Assembly (NCBI GenBank): GCA_964385635.1
Contig: CAYLPU010000002.1
Coordinates: 1 to 64,000, forward strand
From: CAYLPU01 sp964385635
Lineage (GTDB): Bacteria > Chloroflexota > Anaerolineae > B4-G1
DNA length: 64,000 nt
Direction of reading: 5' to 3'
Position 1 is the first letter of the stretch, and every line of letters starts with the position of its first letter. A program made the translations under genes and the position numbers. Shown here one piece after another: positions 51,420 to 59,437 of this stretch. A model generated the notes under the pieces. That model ran no database searches. It was not told the origin of the DNA and saw only the letters and a list, made by a program, of their open reading frames with translations.

Positions 51420-51715
51420 TCGGACCTCCTGCGCACGTAGACCCGTCCAGCCTCGCCGCGACCCAGGGCGATGCGGGCATCGCGCACACGGACGATGATC
51501 GGCCCTCGGCCGAAGTTCTGCAGTACCGTCACCATCGCTCCGGGAGTGAACCCCAGGGACGTCATTCGACCCAGCAGCCCCCGTCCGCCGGCTAACTCAA
51601 TCACCACGCCCTGCTCGCCAGTGCTCAGGACGCTCAGGGGTACTACCTCGTTCTCTGATGCCATCTCTGATGCTGGCAATGGGACTACGCGGCGCATCTT
51701 TGGCCTATTTCTCAT
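51416..51715 (-). CDS. feoA: Ferrous iron transport protein FeoA
   Basis: 99 aa from ATG 51715, overlapping the fur stop in ATGA. SH3-like FeoA domain (about 25-98: PLSVLSTGEQGVVIELAGG, LLGRMTSLGFTPGAMVTVL) preceded by an extra basic leader of about 20 residues. It partners the FeoB G domain. Confidence 0.92.
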   Translation of the reverse strand: MRNRPKMRRVVPLPASEMASENEVVPLSVLSTGEQGVVIELAGGRGLLGRMTSLGFTPGAMVTVLQNFGRGPIIVRVRDARIALGRGEAGRVYVRRRSE

Positions 51716-52155
51716 TGCTGTCTCGTCCTCCTGCGTTGTTTTTGACACTGGGTGCAATAGCCGCTCAGGTGTAGATGGGCATCGGTCACGTGCAGCCCCT
51801 TTCGTTCGCCCAGATCCCGTCCGACCTGCGCCACCAGAGGGGTGTCGAATTCGATTACCTTACCACAGCCCAGACAGGTAAAGTGATAGTGTGGGCTGTC
51901 CCGCACCGGTTCATAGTGGCTGCGCTCTTCTCCCAGGCGATGTTCCTCCACCAGCCCCATTTCCTTGAGGACAGACAGCGTGCGGTAGACTGTCGCCAGG
52001 CTAATGTCAGGACTGTGAACTCTGGCCTTGTCATAGAGCGACTCAGCATCCAGATGTTCTTCGCTCTTCTCCAGCACCTCCATAATCAGACGGCGCTGGG
52101 AGGTCAGTCGCCGGCCTGTTGCTCGAAAGACGTCTCGTAGGTGATCTCCCGGCAT
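51712..52155 (-). CDS. fur: Fur-family metal-dependent repressor
   Basis: 147 aa from ATG 52155 (a start 21 bp upstream is possible). Winged HTH (about 10-80, RLTSQRRLIMEVLEKS, ISLATVYRTLSVLKEMGLV) and dimer domain with HYHFTCLGCGKVIEF and GYCTQC, the four cysteines of the structural zinc site. It heads the feo operon behind a palindrome over the -10, so it likely represses itself and iron uptake when Fe2+ is high. Zur or PerR specificity cannot be excluded from sequence, but context favours iron. Confidence 0.9.
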   Translation of the reverse strand: MPGDHLRDVFRATGRRLTSQRRLIMEVLEKSEEHLDAESLYDKARVHSPDISLATVYRTLSVLKEMGLVEEHRLGEERSHYEPVRDSPHYHFTCLGCGKVIEFDTPLVAQVGRDLGERKGLHVTDAHLHLSGYCTQCQKQRRRTRQQ

Positions 52156-52201
52156 ATTCACTTCCCACTCCCTCATTTCCTGCCCGTTTATTGCAACTGA
52201 T

Positions 52202-52241
52202 TTGCATTATCAATTATAATGCAATTTATGTCATTTGACAA
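52202..52241 (-). promoter_or_regulatory. fur-feo promoter and Fur operator
   Basis: On the - strand TTGTCA (52236-52241), 17 bp, TATAAT (52213-52218). The perfect inverted repeat TTGCATTAT and ATAATGCAA (9-bp arms, 5-bp spacer, 52202-52224) covers the -10 box, where a bound Fur dimer would block RNA polymerase. Confidence 0.85.
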
Positions 52242-52322
52242 GTGACACGCGACATTCTTCCCGGGTGACACACGTCACACTGCCTGGGGATTTCGTAGAG
52301 GGCTCTGTTTTTGTACGCTGTT

Positions 52323-54071
52323 CTACCGCCCAAACTCGTGGGCCAGTTGCTCCACGCTCAGGTGAATCATCGTGGGTCGCCCGTGCGGGCAGGTGCGCGG
52401 GCTAGTACACTGCTCCAATGCCCGCACCAACTCCTCCATCTCCGCCTGTACCATCACCTGCCCAGCCTTGACCGCGGCCCGCTTGCAGACATGGCGTGCT
52501 ACGGTCTCCTCGACCGTGCTTGCCAGCACTGCATCGCCTGCTTCTAGCGCCGCCGCCACGTCCTCCAGCACCAGGTGTGGGTTTATGTCCGCCACGAGCG
52601 CCGGGAGTGCCCGCACCAGCATCGTCGTCCCACCAAAGGGCTCCACCTGGAAGCCCAGGCTGCCCAGCACTTCCAGGTGTTCCTCCAGCAGACTCGCCGC
52701 CTCGGGCGCCAGTTCCACGGGCTTCGGCTCAAGCAATGCTTGTGACACAACCCCGGCCCGCTCTCGCTCCGCCAGCAGCCGCTCGAACAGCACCCGCTCG
52801 TGGGCAGCGTGCTGGTCAATCAGGTACATCCCCTCCGGCCCTTCGGCCACGATGTAGGTCGCGCCCAGTTGCCCCACCACTCGCAGCGGCGGTATCCTGC
52901 CCGCAGATGATATGAGAGCACGCCTGGGTGCCTCCACATCCGGTGTCTCAAGGCGCAATTGCTCACCGGCCGGTCGCGCCCTCAATCCGGCCAACCGCTC
53001 GCGGTGCTCCTCCCGCCACGGGGCCGGGGATGCTGGCCAGGCGGTCGGTGGACGGGCAGCGACAGGCACCGGGGAGCGCTCAAGCAGCGTGCGCCGTACT
53101 GCCTTCTGCACCGCCCGGAACACTACGTCACCTTCGCGGAAGCGCACCTCAGCTTTGGCGGGGTGCACGTTCACATCCACGTCCTCTGGCGGAAGGTGTA
53201 CCATTACCACCCCCAGCGGGTAGCGCCCGGTGGGTAGGAGCGTGTGGTAGGCCTGGATGATCGCGTAGGTCAGGCGAACATCCTTTACCCAGCGCCCGTT
53301 GACGAAAAGCGTGATGTAGCCCCGGTTGGCCCTATGCAGCGAGGGCGGGCTGACGAAACCTGTGACCTGGACGCTCGCTGCTGGTTGCGAGGCATCGGGG
53401 GTAATCTCAAGAACGGCAGCACCGACTTCCAGACCGTAGACTGCGACCAGCACGTCGCGCAGGCGGCCGTTGCCAGGCGATTGGAAAACGACCTGTCCAT
53501 CGTGGGCCAACGTAAAGCGCAACCCCGGATAGGCCATCGCGTAGCGGGTGAGCCAGCCGTCGATGTGCCTCCGCTCGGTCCGCTCTGTGCGCAGGAACTT
53601 GCGGCGGGCCGGGACGTTGAAAAATAAGTCCTCCACCGTCATCGCTGTCCCCGGCGGTCGCCCGCTCTCCTGGCGAGTCACCATCCGGCCCCCTTCCAGC
53701 CGTAGGAGCGTCCCCACCGCCTCACCAGCCGTCCGTGTCACGAAGGTCACCCGGCTGATGGCGACGATGGAGGCCAGCGCCTCACCCCGAAAGCCCAGCG
53801 TGGTGAGGCGGGCCAGGTCGTCCGCCGTGGTCAGTTTGCTGGTCGAGTGGCGATGAAATGCCAACTCCACCTCGGCGACTGGCACGCCACAACCGTCATC
53901 GGTCACGCGGATGAACTGCTTGCCGCCAGCGCGCGTCTCCACCCGGATGTCGCGCGCGCCGGCATCTATGCTGTTTTCGACCAGTTCCTTGACCACAGAC
54001 GCGGGGCGCTCCACGACCTCGCCAGCGGCGATCTGTGAGGCAACCTCCTTCGACAACACACGAATGGGCAT
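52323..54071 (-). CDS. mutL: DNA mismatch repair protein MutL
   Basis: 582 aa from ATG 54071, after GGGGAGG. GHKL ATPase domain (IAAGEVVERPASVVKELVEN, DDGCGV, TLGFRGEAL), transducer domain, and C-terminal domain with the endonuclease motif DQHAAHERVLFE that marks nicking MutL proteins of species without MutH. mutS is not in the window. Confidence 0.96.
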   Translation of the reverse strand: MPIRVLSKEVASQIAAGEVVERPASVVKELVENSIDAGARDIRVETRAGGKQFIRVTDDGCGVPVAEVELAFHRHSTSKLTTADDLARLTTLGFRGEALASIVAISRVTFVTRTAGEAVGTLLRLEGGRMVTRQESGRPPGTAMTVEDLFFNVPARRKFLRTERTERRHIDGWLTRYAMAYPGLRFTLAHDGQVVFQSPGNGRLRDVLVAVYGLEVGAAVLEITPDASQPAASVQVTGFVSPPSLHRANRGYITLFVNGRWVKDVRLTYAIIQAYHTLLPTGRYPLGVVMVHLPPEDVDVNVHPAKAEVRFREGDVVFRAVQKAVRRTLLERSPVPVAARPPTAWPASPAPWREEHRERLAGLRARPAGEQLRLETPDVEAPRRALISSAGRIPPLRVVGQLGATYIVAEGPEGMYLIDQHAAHERVLFERLLAERERAGVVSQALLEPKPVELAPEAASLLEEHLEVLGSLGFQVEPFGGTTMLVRALPALVADINPHLVLEDVAAALEAGDAVLASTVEETVARHVCKRAAVKAGQVMVQAEMEELVRALEQCTSPRTCPHGRPTMIHLSVEQLAHEFGR

Positions 54072-54139
54072 CACAACCTCCCCGTATTCATTTTATCACA
54101 CAACGCCGCTCAGGCAAGAAAAGCCATTTGACTGTTAAT

Positions 54140-54168
54140 TTGACATTTCGCTCTCCCTGCGGTAGCAT
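54140..54168 (+). promoter_or_regulatory. SRP RNA promoter
   Basis: TTGACA (54140-54145), 17 bp, TAGCAT (54163-54168), with the RNA 5' end about 10 bp on. Confidence 0.85.
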
Positions 54169-54177
54169 GGTGATGGT

Positions 54178-54440
54178 CGTGCTAGACGGGGAGCTGGCGG
54201 TGCCCTGTACCCGCAATCCGCCATAGCGGGGTCGAACTCCCCCTTAGAGGGTTGGGCCATTCGATACTGCCCAGGTCAAGCGGTGTTGAAGATTGGGTCC
54301 TGCGCGGCAGGAGCCTCCGAACCCCGTCAGATCCGGGAGGAAGCAGCGGTAAGGAGCCCCTCCTGGGCGCCGCAGGGGTGCCTGGTCGGAACCGGTTGAT
54401 CCCGGTAAGCCGGGCGGTGCGATTCGACGGGGGGTGCACG
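54178..54440 (+). ncRNA. ffs: Signal recognition particle RNA, large type with Alu domain
   Basis: The 5' start CGTGCTAGACGGGG pairs with the 3' end GGGGGTGCACG. The centre has the conserved domain IV sequence CAGATCCGGGAGGAAGCAG with a GGGA tetraloop, the Ffh-binding site. The 5' part (GGTGCCCTGTACCCGCAATC) is the Alu-like domain. About 263 nt, as in Bacillus-type rather than the short E. coli 4.5S form. Exact ends are approximate. Confidence 0.93.
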
Positions 54441-54455
54441 ACCATTCGACTGGAT

Positions 54456-54489
54456 GAAGGAGGCGGCGGCAAGCCCGCCGCCTTCCTTG
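54456..54489 (+). terminator. Hairpin after SRP RNA
   Basis: AAGGAGGCGGCGG pairs with CCGCCGCCTTCCTT with one bulge. A short T-rich stretch is part of the arm; no long T-run. Confidence 0.5.
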
Positions 54490-54501
54490 CGCTGATGACG
54501 T

Positions 54502-55929
54502 ATGGAGACGACCGCAACCACCCCACTCAAATACGTAAACCTGCTACAGGGCCTTAAGGCCCTCGTGGCACTGGTGTTCGTCGTCGGCACGTTGGCGGCC
54601 GGCTACCAGACGACGCTGACGCCAGTCACGTTGGTGGTAGACGGCCAGGTGCAGCGGCTACACACCCACCAGGACACCGTCGCCGGGCTGCTGGTGGACG
54701 CCGACGTCGCCCTTCATCCCGAGGACATCGTCACCCCCGCGTTGGATACACCGCTTGAGCCGGAGATGATCGTGCAAGTGTGGCGGGCCCGCCTTGTGCA
54801 CGTCAACGCCGACGGGAACAACGTCATGCTCCGCACTCACGCCGCGTCAGTCGAGGCGGTTTTGCAGGAGGCAGGAGTGACGCTGGGATTGCACGATGAG
54901 GTGGAGATCGAGGGAGAACTCCTGGCGACCAACCCCGGCACAGGCAACCTCGAACCCGCCCGCCTCACAGTCCGCCGCGCCATCCCTTTCACACTGCACG
55001 AAGATGGTCAGGCGACCACGCTCTACACCACCGCCCCCATCGTCGGGGAGGCGCTGCGCCGGGCTGGGCTGACGCTCTACCTGGCCGACCGCGTCCAGCC
55101 AGGTCTCGGCGAGCCTATGTCGGCAGGGATGCATGTCTATGTTGACTGTTCCGTACCGGTGGCAGTACAGGTGGATGGACGGACGCTCCGCACTCGTACA
55201 CATCGGCAGCGCGTGGATGAGTTGCTGGCCGATTTGGGGCTGATCCTCACCGGCCAGGACTACACTACTCCCACACTTAGCGCACCCCTGGAGGAAAACG
55301 GGACGATTCGCATCGTGCGCGTAAGCGAGCACTTCTTGATCAGACAGGAACCTATCCCCTTCGACTCGACATGGCAGCCTGACCCGGACCTGGAGATTGA
55401 TTACGAGCGGGTGCTTCGAGAAGGAGCACCTGGCATTTTTGAATGGCGCATCCGCGTGCGCTACGAGGATGGTCACGAGATCGCACGGGCGGTCGAGAAC
55501 GAGTACGTCGCTGTCCCGCCCACAACGAAGATCATGGGGTATGGAACGAAGATCGTTGTCCGCACTCTCGACACCTCCTCCGGTCCAGTCGAGTATTGGC
55601 GTGTGCTCCGTATGTTGGCAACTTCCTACTCCGCCTCCACGGCCGGCACGCCGGTTACAAGTCCCTGGTATGGACGCACGGCCACAGGGATGCAGATGAG
55701 GCACGGTATCGTCGCCGTGGACCCGCGAGTGATCAACATGCGCAGTCAGGTCTACGTGCCCGGATACGGTGTCGGCATCGCCGGTGACACTGGTGGTGCG
55801 GTCAAGGGGCGGCGTATTGACCTGGGGTACGATGACGATAACCTGGTGCGCTGGTACCATTGGGTGGACGTCTATCTGCTGACCCCCATGCCGCCTCCTG
55901 ACCAGATCAACTACCGCCTCGGGCCTTAG
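54502..55929 (+). CDS. DUF348/G5/3D cell-wall protein
   Basis: 475 aa. One N-terminal membrane helix or signal (about 15-36), three DUF348 repeats (about 40-270), a G5-like stretch (about 270-350) and a 3D domain at the end (MLATSYSASTAGTPVTSPWYGRTAT..., with the Asp motif AVDPRVINM and DTGGAVKGRRIDLGYD). The Asp set matches MltA/RpfB-type lytic transglycosylase-like folds (YabE/YuiC group). A role in cell-wall turnover is likely. It overlaps nothing but lies 9 bp before ksgA. Confidence 0.87.
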   Translation: METTATTPLKYVNLLQGLKALVALVFVVGTLAAGYQTTLTPVTLVVDGQVQRLHTHQDTVAGLLVDADVALHPEDIVTPALDTPLEPEMIVQVWRARLVHVNADGNNVMLRTHAASVEAVLQEAGVTLGLHDEVEIEGELLATNPGTGNLEPARLTVRRAIPFTLHEDGQATTLYTTAPIVGEALRRAGLTLYLADRVQPGLGEPMSAGMHVYVDCSVPVAVQVDGRTLRTRTHRQRVDELLADLGLILTGQDYTTPTLSAPLEENGTIRIVRVSEHFLIRQEPIPFDSTWQPDPDLEIDYERVLREGAPGIFEWRIRVRYEDGHEIARAVENEYVAVPPTTKIMGYGTKIVVRTLDTSSGPVEYWRVLRMLATSYSASTAGTPVTSPWYGRTATGMQMRHGIVAVDPRVINMRSQVYVPGYGVGIAGDTGGAVKGRRIDLGYDDDNLVRWYHWVDVYLLTPMPPPDQINYRLGP

Positions 55930-55938
55930 GGCTGGCCA

Positions 55939-56838
55939 ATGAACGTGCGCAGGCTGCTGGAACAATGGGGCCTCCGGCCGAGCAAAGGGCTGGGCCAAAA
56001 CTTCCTCGTGGATCAAACCGCCCTTGGCAAGATCGTCACTGCCGCCGAACTGACCCGCGACGTCGTCGTCCTGGAAGTCGGCGCGGGACTGGGAGCGCTG
56101 ACCAGGCGGCTGGCCCAGGATGCTGGGCACGTGGTCGCCGTCGAACTGGATCAACGACTCATCCCCGCGCTGCAGAGCATATTGGCCGACCTCGACAACG
56201 TCACGCTGATCCAGGGTGACATACTGGCGCTCAACCCCGCAGATTTGATCAGCGCCGCCAGCATCCAGTATCCAGCATCCAGTATCCAGTACAAGGTCGT
56301 GGCCAACCTGCCTTACTACATCACCTCTGCCGTGCTGCGCCATCTGCTGGAGGCCAGCCTCAAGCCACAGCGGATGGTGATCACAGTGCAGCGAGAGGTC
56401 GCGGAACGCATCGTCGCGAAACCAGGGCGGATGAGCCTGTTGGCAGTGAGTGTGCAGTTCTACGGGCGGCCGCAGCGACTCTTTCGCATCAAACCGGGCA
56501 GTTTCTATCCCTCCCCGGGAGTGGAATCGGCGGTGGTGCGGGTGGACCTCCACGCCGCGCCACCCGTGCCCGCAGAGGATACAGCCGCTTTCTTTCGCGT
56601 CGTGCGGGCCGGCTTCGCCCAGCGCCGCAAGCAACTGCACAACGGATTGGCTGCCGGCCTCCGGCGGCCGTCTGAGGAGGTGGCAGCCAGATTGAGGAGA
56701 GTTGGCGTAGACCCCCAACGGCGTCCACAGACACTCAGTCTTGAGGAGTGGGCCAGGGTCACCCGCGTGCTGGGTGAATCTTATGAGACTGCAAAGAGAG
56801 TGCAGATTCAAAGTACAGATTCAGAAGATATTGGTTGA
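55939..56838 (+). CDS. ksgA: 16S rRNA dimethyladenosine transferase KsgA (RsmA)
   Basis: 299 aa. SAM-binding motif LEVGAGLGALTRRLA, acidic motif AVELDQRL, GDILAL and catalytic NLPY in VVANLPYYITS; C-terminal helical domain present. It dimethylates two adenines near the 3' end of 16S rRNA. Just before the NLPY strand sits an insert, SAASIQYPASSIQY (56259-56291), encoded by CCAGCATCCAG word repeats. The start is typical for the family (LGQNFLVD about residue 20). Confidence 0.95.
   Translation: MNVRRLLEQWGLRPSKGLGQNFLVDQTALGKIVTAAELTRDVVVLEVGAGLGALTRRLAQDAGHVVAVELDQRLIPALQSILADLDNVTLIQGDILALNPADLISAASIQYPASSIQYKVVANLPYYITSAVLRHLLEASLKPQRMVITVQREVAERIVAKPGRMSLLAVSVQFYGRPQRLFRIKPGSFYPSPGVESAVVRVDLHAAPPVPAEDTAAFFRVVRAGFAQRRKQLHNGLAAGLRRPSEEVAARLRRVGVDPQRRPQTLSLEEWARVTRVLGESYETAKRVQIQSTDSEDIG
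56259..56291 (+). repeat. Word repeat CCAGCATCCAGTATCCAG inside ksgA
   Basis: Three to four copies of (GCA/GTA)TCCA in frame; related to tracts in murJ and selB. Confidence 0.75.
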
Positions 56839-57024
56839 CGCTACCACACAACCATGATACAATAACACAAAGAGCCATGATGTGAAACGTCGCCTAAATA
56901 CAACGTTGCTTCTTTGTCCCCCCGGCCTACGGGGTTCATAAATAGGCTCTATGGGGATTATATGGGGTAGGGGACCTCCGAGGTTTACGGAGCGGGGACT
57001 AATTTTCTTATGGATCCATAGGAA

Positions 57025-59376
57025 ATGAGTAAAGCGGGGCAAGCGGACACGGATCAGCCTATATACATCTGTGGCATTCTTGAAGGCGACATCGACGTTG
57101 CTAACACTGTCTTCATCGACAAGGAAGGACTGGTAAGCGCCAACGTCACGGCCGAGCGTGCCATCGTGCAAGGGGTCGTCGTCGGCAGCATCCGCGCCCG
57201 GCAGGTCGAAATCAGCACCAGTGGCAAGGTATGGGGCAATGTCTGGGCCCAGACCTTCCATATTGAGCCCGGCGGCTTTATCCGTGGGCAAGTCATCACC
57301 CCTTTGCAGACCGGACACGTGCTCAGCGCCTGCTCACCAGAGTCACCCCCTGCCCTTGTCGCTGTCTCCTCCCTGCAGCCATTGCCCGACGACGGCCTCA
57401 ATCACCTGTTGGCCGAACTAAAGGCGGTTGCTCAGGAAACTACCACTGTAGACGACCTGCTGGCATCTCCCCAACTACTGCACATCGAAGAAGCGCTGGC
57501 CCGCGTCGTTGAGGCCAAGAACCGGACAATCTCTCAACTGCAATTGGAGCTCCAGGCCATGCAGGCGACTCTGGCGGAGCAGGAAGGGTTGACAGCAACT
57601 CTCTCAGCCAACCTGGACAGTACCGGCAGCGAGCGCGAAACGGCGCTGGCACAGCAAAACGCCGAGCTGTGCGACGAGTTGGAGCGCCTGCGCCTGACTG
57701 CCTTACAGCGCGAGCAGAGCCTAGCCGAACTCCAGGTGAACCACGATGAGATGGCCCAACTCACGGTCGGGTACGAGAAAACCATCGCTGAACTTCAATG
57801 CGACCGGGAGGCGACTCGCTTGGAGAATCAACGGCTCCAGGTTGAACTGCATGAGATCCGTCTGGCCCTAGATGCAGCCCAGAACGAGATCACGCACCTG
57901 AGCACCGATCTGATCGAGACTAAGGCCCAATTCCAACTCCTGAACAACGAGCTTACTTCCAGCCAGGCTAGCCGCGCTAACCTGATCGCCGCTACCACCG
58001 ATGCGACCAAGCAATTGCACAGCCAGTTGGCCGAGGTTACGGCGGAACGGGATCAGGCGGCCGCTGACCTCGATGCCGCGCAAGAACAGATCGCTCACCT
58101 GATCGATCAACTGGCCCAGGCCCACGCCGCCGCCACCGACCTCGCCGCCGAGCGAGACAGCCTCCAAGCCGATCTTGAGCGCATCCGCAATGAGCACGTC
58201 ATTGCCCGGGCTGGTCGTGCGGAGACCCAGGTCGCCGTCGAGCAACTGACCGCCGAGCTCGAGGCCGCCTGTGCAGAGATCGAGCGTCTGAGCAGCGATC
58301 ACACGGCCGCGCTCAGCGCCGTTCGGGTCAAGCGAGACGACGTCTCCGCCGAGCTCGAGGCCGCCCGCCAGCGCATGGAGCAAATGAGCGAACAGATCGA
58401 GGCCGCCCGTGCAGAGATTGAGCGTCTAGAGGGCGATCACACGGCCGCGCTCAGCGCCGCTCAGGCTGAGCAAGACGGTGTTTCCGCTGAACTCGAGGCT
58501 GCCCGCCAGCGCGTAGGGCAACTGAGCGCCGACCTCGACGCCGCCCGCGCAGAGATCGAGCGTCTAGGCAGCGATCGCGCCGCCGCGCTTAGCGCCGTTC
58601 GGGTAGAGCGAGACGACGTCTCCGCCGAGCTCGAGGCCGCCCGCCAGCGCATGGAGCAAATGACCGCCGAGCTCGAGGCCGCCCGTGCAGAGATCGAGCG
58701 TCTGAGCAGCGATCACACGGCCGCGCTTAGCGCCGTTCAGGTCGAGCGAGACGACGTCTCCGCCGAGCTCGAGGCCGCCCGCCAGCGCATGGAGCAAATG
58801 ACCGCCGAGCTCGAGGCCGCCCGTGCAGAGATCGAGCGTCTGAGCAGCGATCACACGGCCGCGCTTAGCGCCGTTCAGGTCGAGCGAGACGACGTCTCCG
58901 CCGAGCTCGAGGCCGCCCGCCAGCGCATGGAGCAAATGAGCGCACGGCTCGACGCCGAGCGAGTGGATGCCCGGACCGACATCAAGCGCCTGACCACTGA
59001 CCTCGACGACGCCCACCACCGCCTAGAGCAGACCGTCACCGAGCGAGATACCTTCCAGGCCGAATGTGAGAAGGCCCAGGCCGCCGCCGCTCGGCTCACT
59101 GCGGACCTGGAAGACGTACGACATCAGATCGCTCAACTGGACGACCAATTGGCCGAACGAGAGGCAGAAATCGCCCGCTTGCAAGCCGACTATAAGATAG
59201 GCCAAGACCAAATTGGGCAACAACGGCAGGAACACACTGCTTACTGTCTGACCTGCCACGCTCATCGCCCCATCAAAGAAGCGCGTGAACTCGTCATGCC
59301 CGACGGCCGTCGCGCGGTCAAGGGTCACTGTATTGTCTGCGGTGCCAGTCTCCTCAGCCTGGTATCTTCGGACTAA
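57025..59376 (+). CDS. Bactofilin-like, coiled-coil, zinc-ribbon protein
   Basis: 783 aa. Residues about 12-95 match the bactofilin beta-helix (GILEGDIDVANTVFIDKEG, GSIRARQVEISTSGKVWGNV). A very long coiled coil follows (about 130-735), which holds five near-identical 46-residue repeats (DVSAELEAARQRMEQM, AEIERLSSDHTAALSAV). At the end is a zinc ribbon (YCLTCHAHRP and HCIVCGASL). Bactofilins polymerise without nucleotides and scaffold polarity or wall proteins. The domain mix is unusual. No signal peptide; cytoplasmic. First of a possible four-gene module ending in a small GTPase. Confidence 0.85.
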   Translation: MSKAGQADTDQPIYICGILEGDIDVANTVFIDKEGLVSANVTAERAIVQGVVVGSIRARQVEISTSGKVWGNVWAQTFHIEPGGFIRGQVITPLQTGHVLSACSPESPPALVAVSSLQPLPDDGLNHLLAELKAVAQETTTVDDLLASPQLLHIEEALARVVEAKNRTISQLQLELQAMQATLAEQEGLTATLSANLDSTGSERETALAQQNAELCDELERLRLTALQREQSLAELQVNHDEMAQLTVGYEKTIAELQCDREATRLENQRLQVELHEIRLALDAAQNEITHLSTDLIETKAQFQLLNNELTSSQASRANLIAATTDATKQLHSQLAEVTAERDQAAADLDAAQEQIAHLIDQLAQAHAAATDLAAERDSLQADLERIRNEHVIARAGRAETQVAVEQLTAELEAACAEIERLSSDHTAALSAVRVKRDDVSAELEAARQRMEQMSEQIEAARAEIERLEGDHTAALSAAQAEQDGVSAELEAARQRVGQLSADLDAARAEIERLGSDRAAALSAVRVERDDVSAELEAARQRMEQMTAELEAARAEIERLSSDHTAALSAVQVERDDVSAELEAARQRMEQMTAELEAARAEIERLSSDHTAALSAVQVERDDVSAELEAARQRMEQMSARLDAERVDARTDIKRLTTDLDDAHHRLEQTVTERDTFQAECEKAQAAAARLTADLEDVRHQIAQLDDQLAEREAEIARLQADYKIGQDQIGQQRQEHTAYCLTCHAHRPIKEARELVMPDGRRAVKGHCIVCGASLLSLVSSD
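58250..58940 (+). repeat. 138-bp tandem repeats
   Basis: Five copies with a strict 138-bp (46-codon) period, seen for example in the DDV codons at 58339, 58477, 58615, 58753 and 58891. The last copies are almost identical. 46 residues fit five heptads plus one hendecad, so the coil keeps its phase. Confidence 0.9.
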
Positions 59377-59437
59377 GGGGCTGCCCAAGAATGGCTGGCC
59401 GCCACGGAGTAGGTTCAACGGAACAAAAGGAGGCGAA

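Noticed and set aside
54847..56811. A 654-codon open frame on the - strand
   Set aside because: It lies opposite the 3D-domain gene and ksgA, whose families are clear. The translation is low in hydrophobic order and arises from GC-rich codon bias.
58250..58940. Tandem repeats as a CRISPR array or satellite
   Set aside because: The 138-bp units have no spacers and are in frame inside a coiled-coil protein. No CRISPR-like repeat-spacer pattern was seen anywhere in the window.
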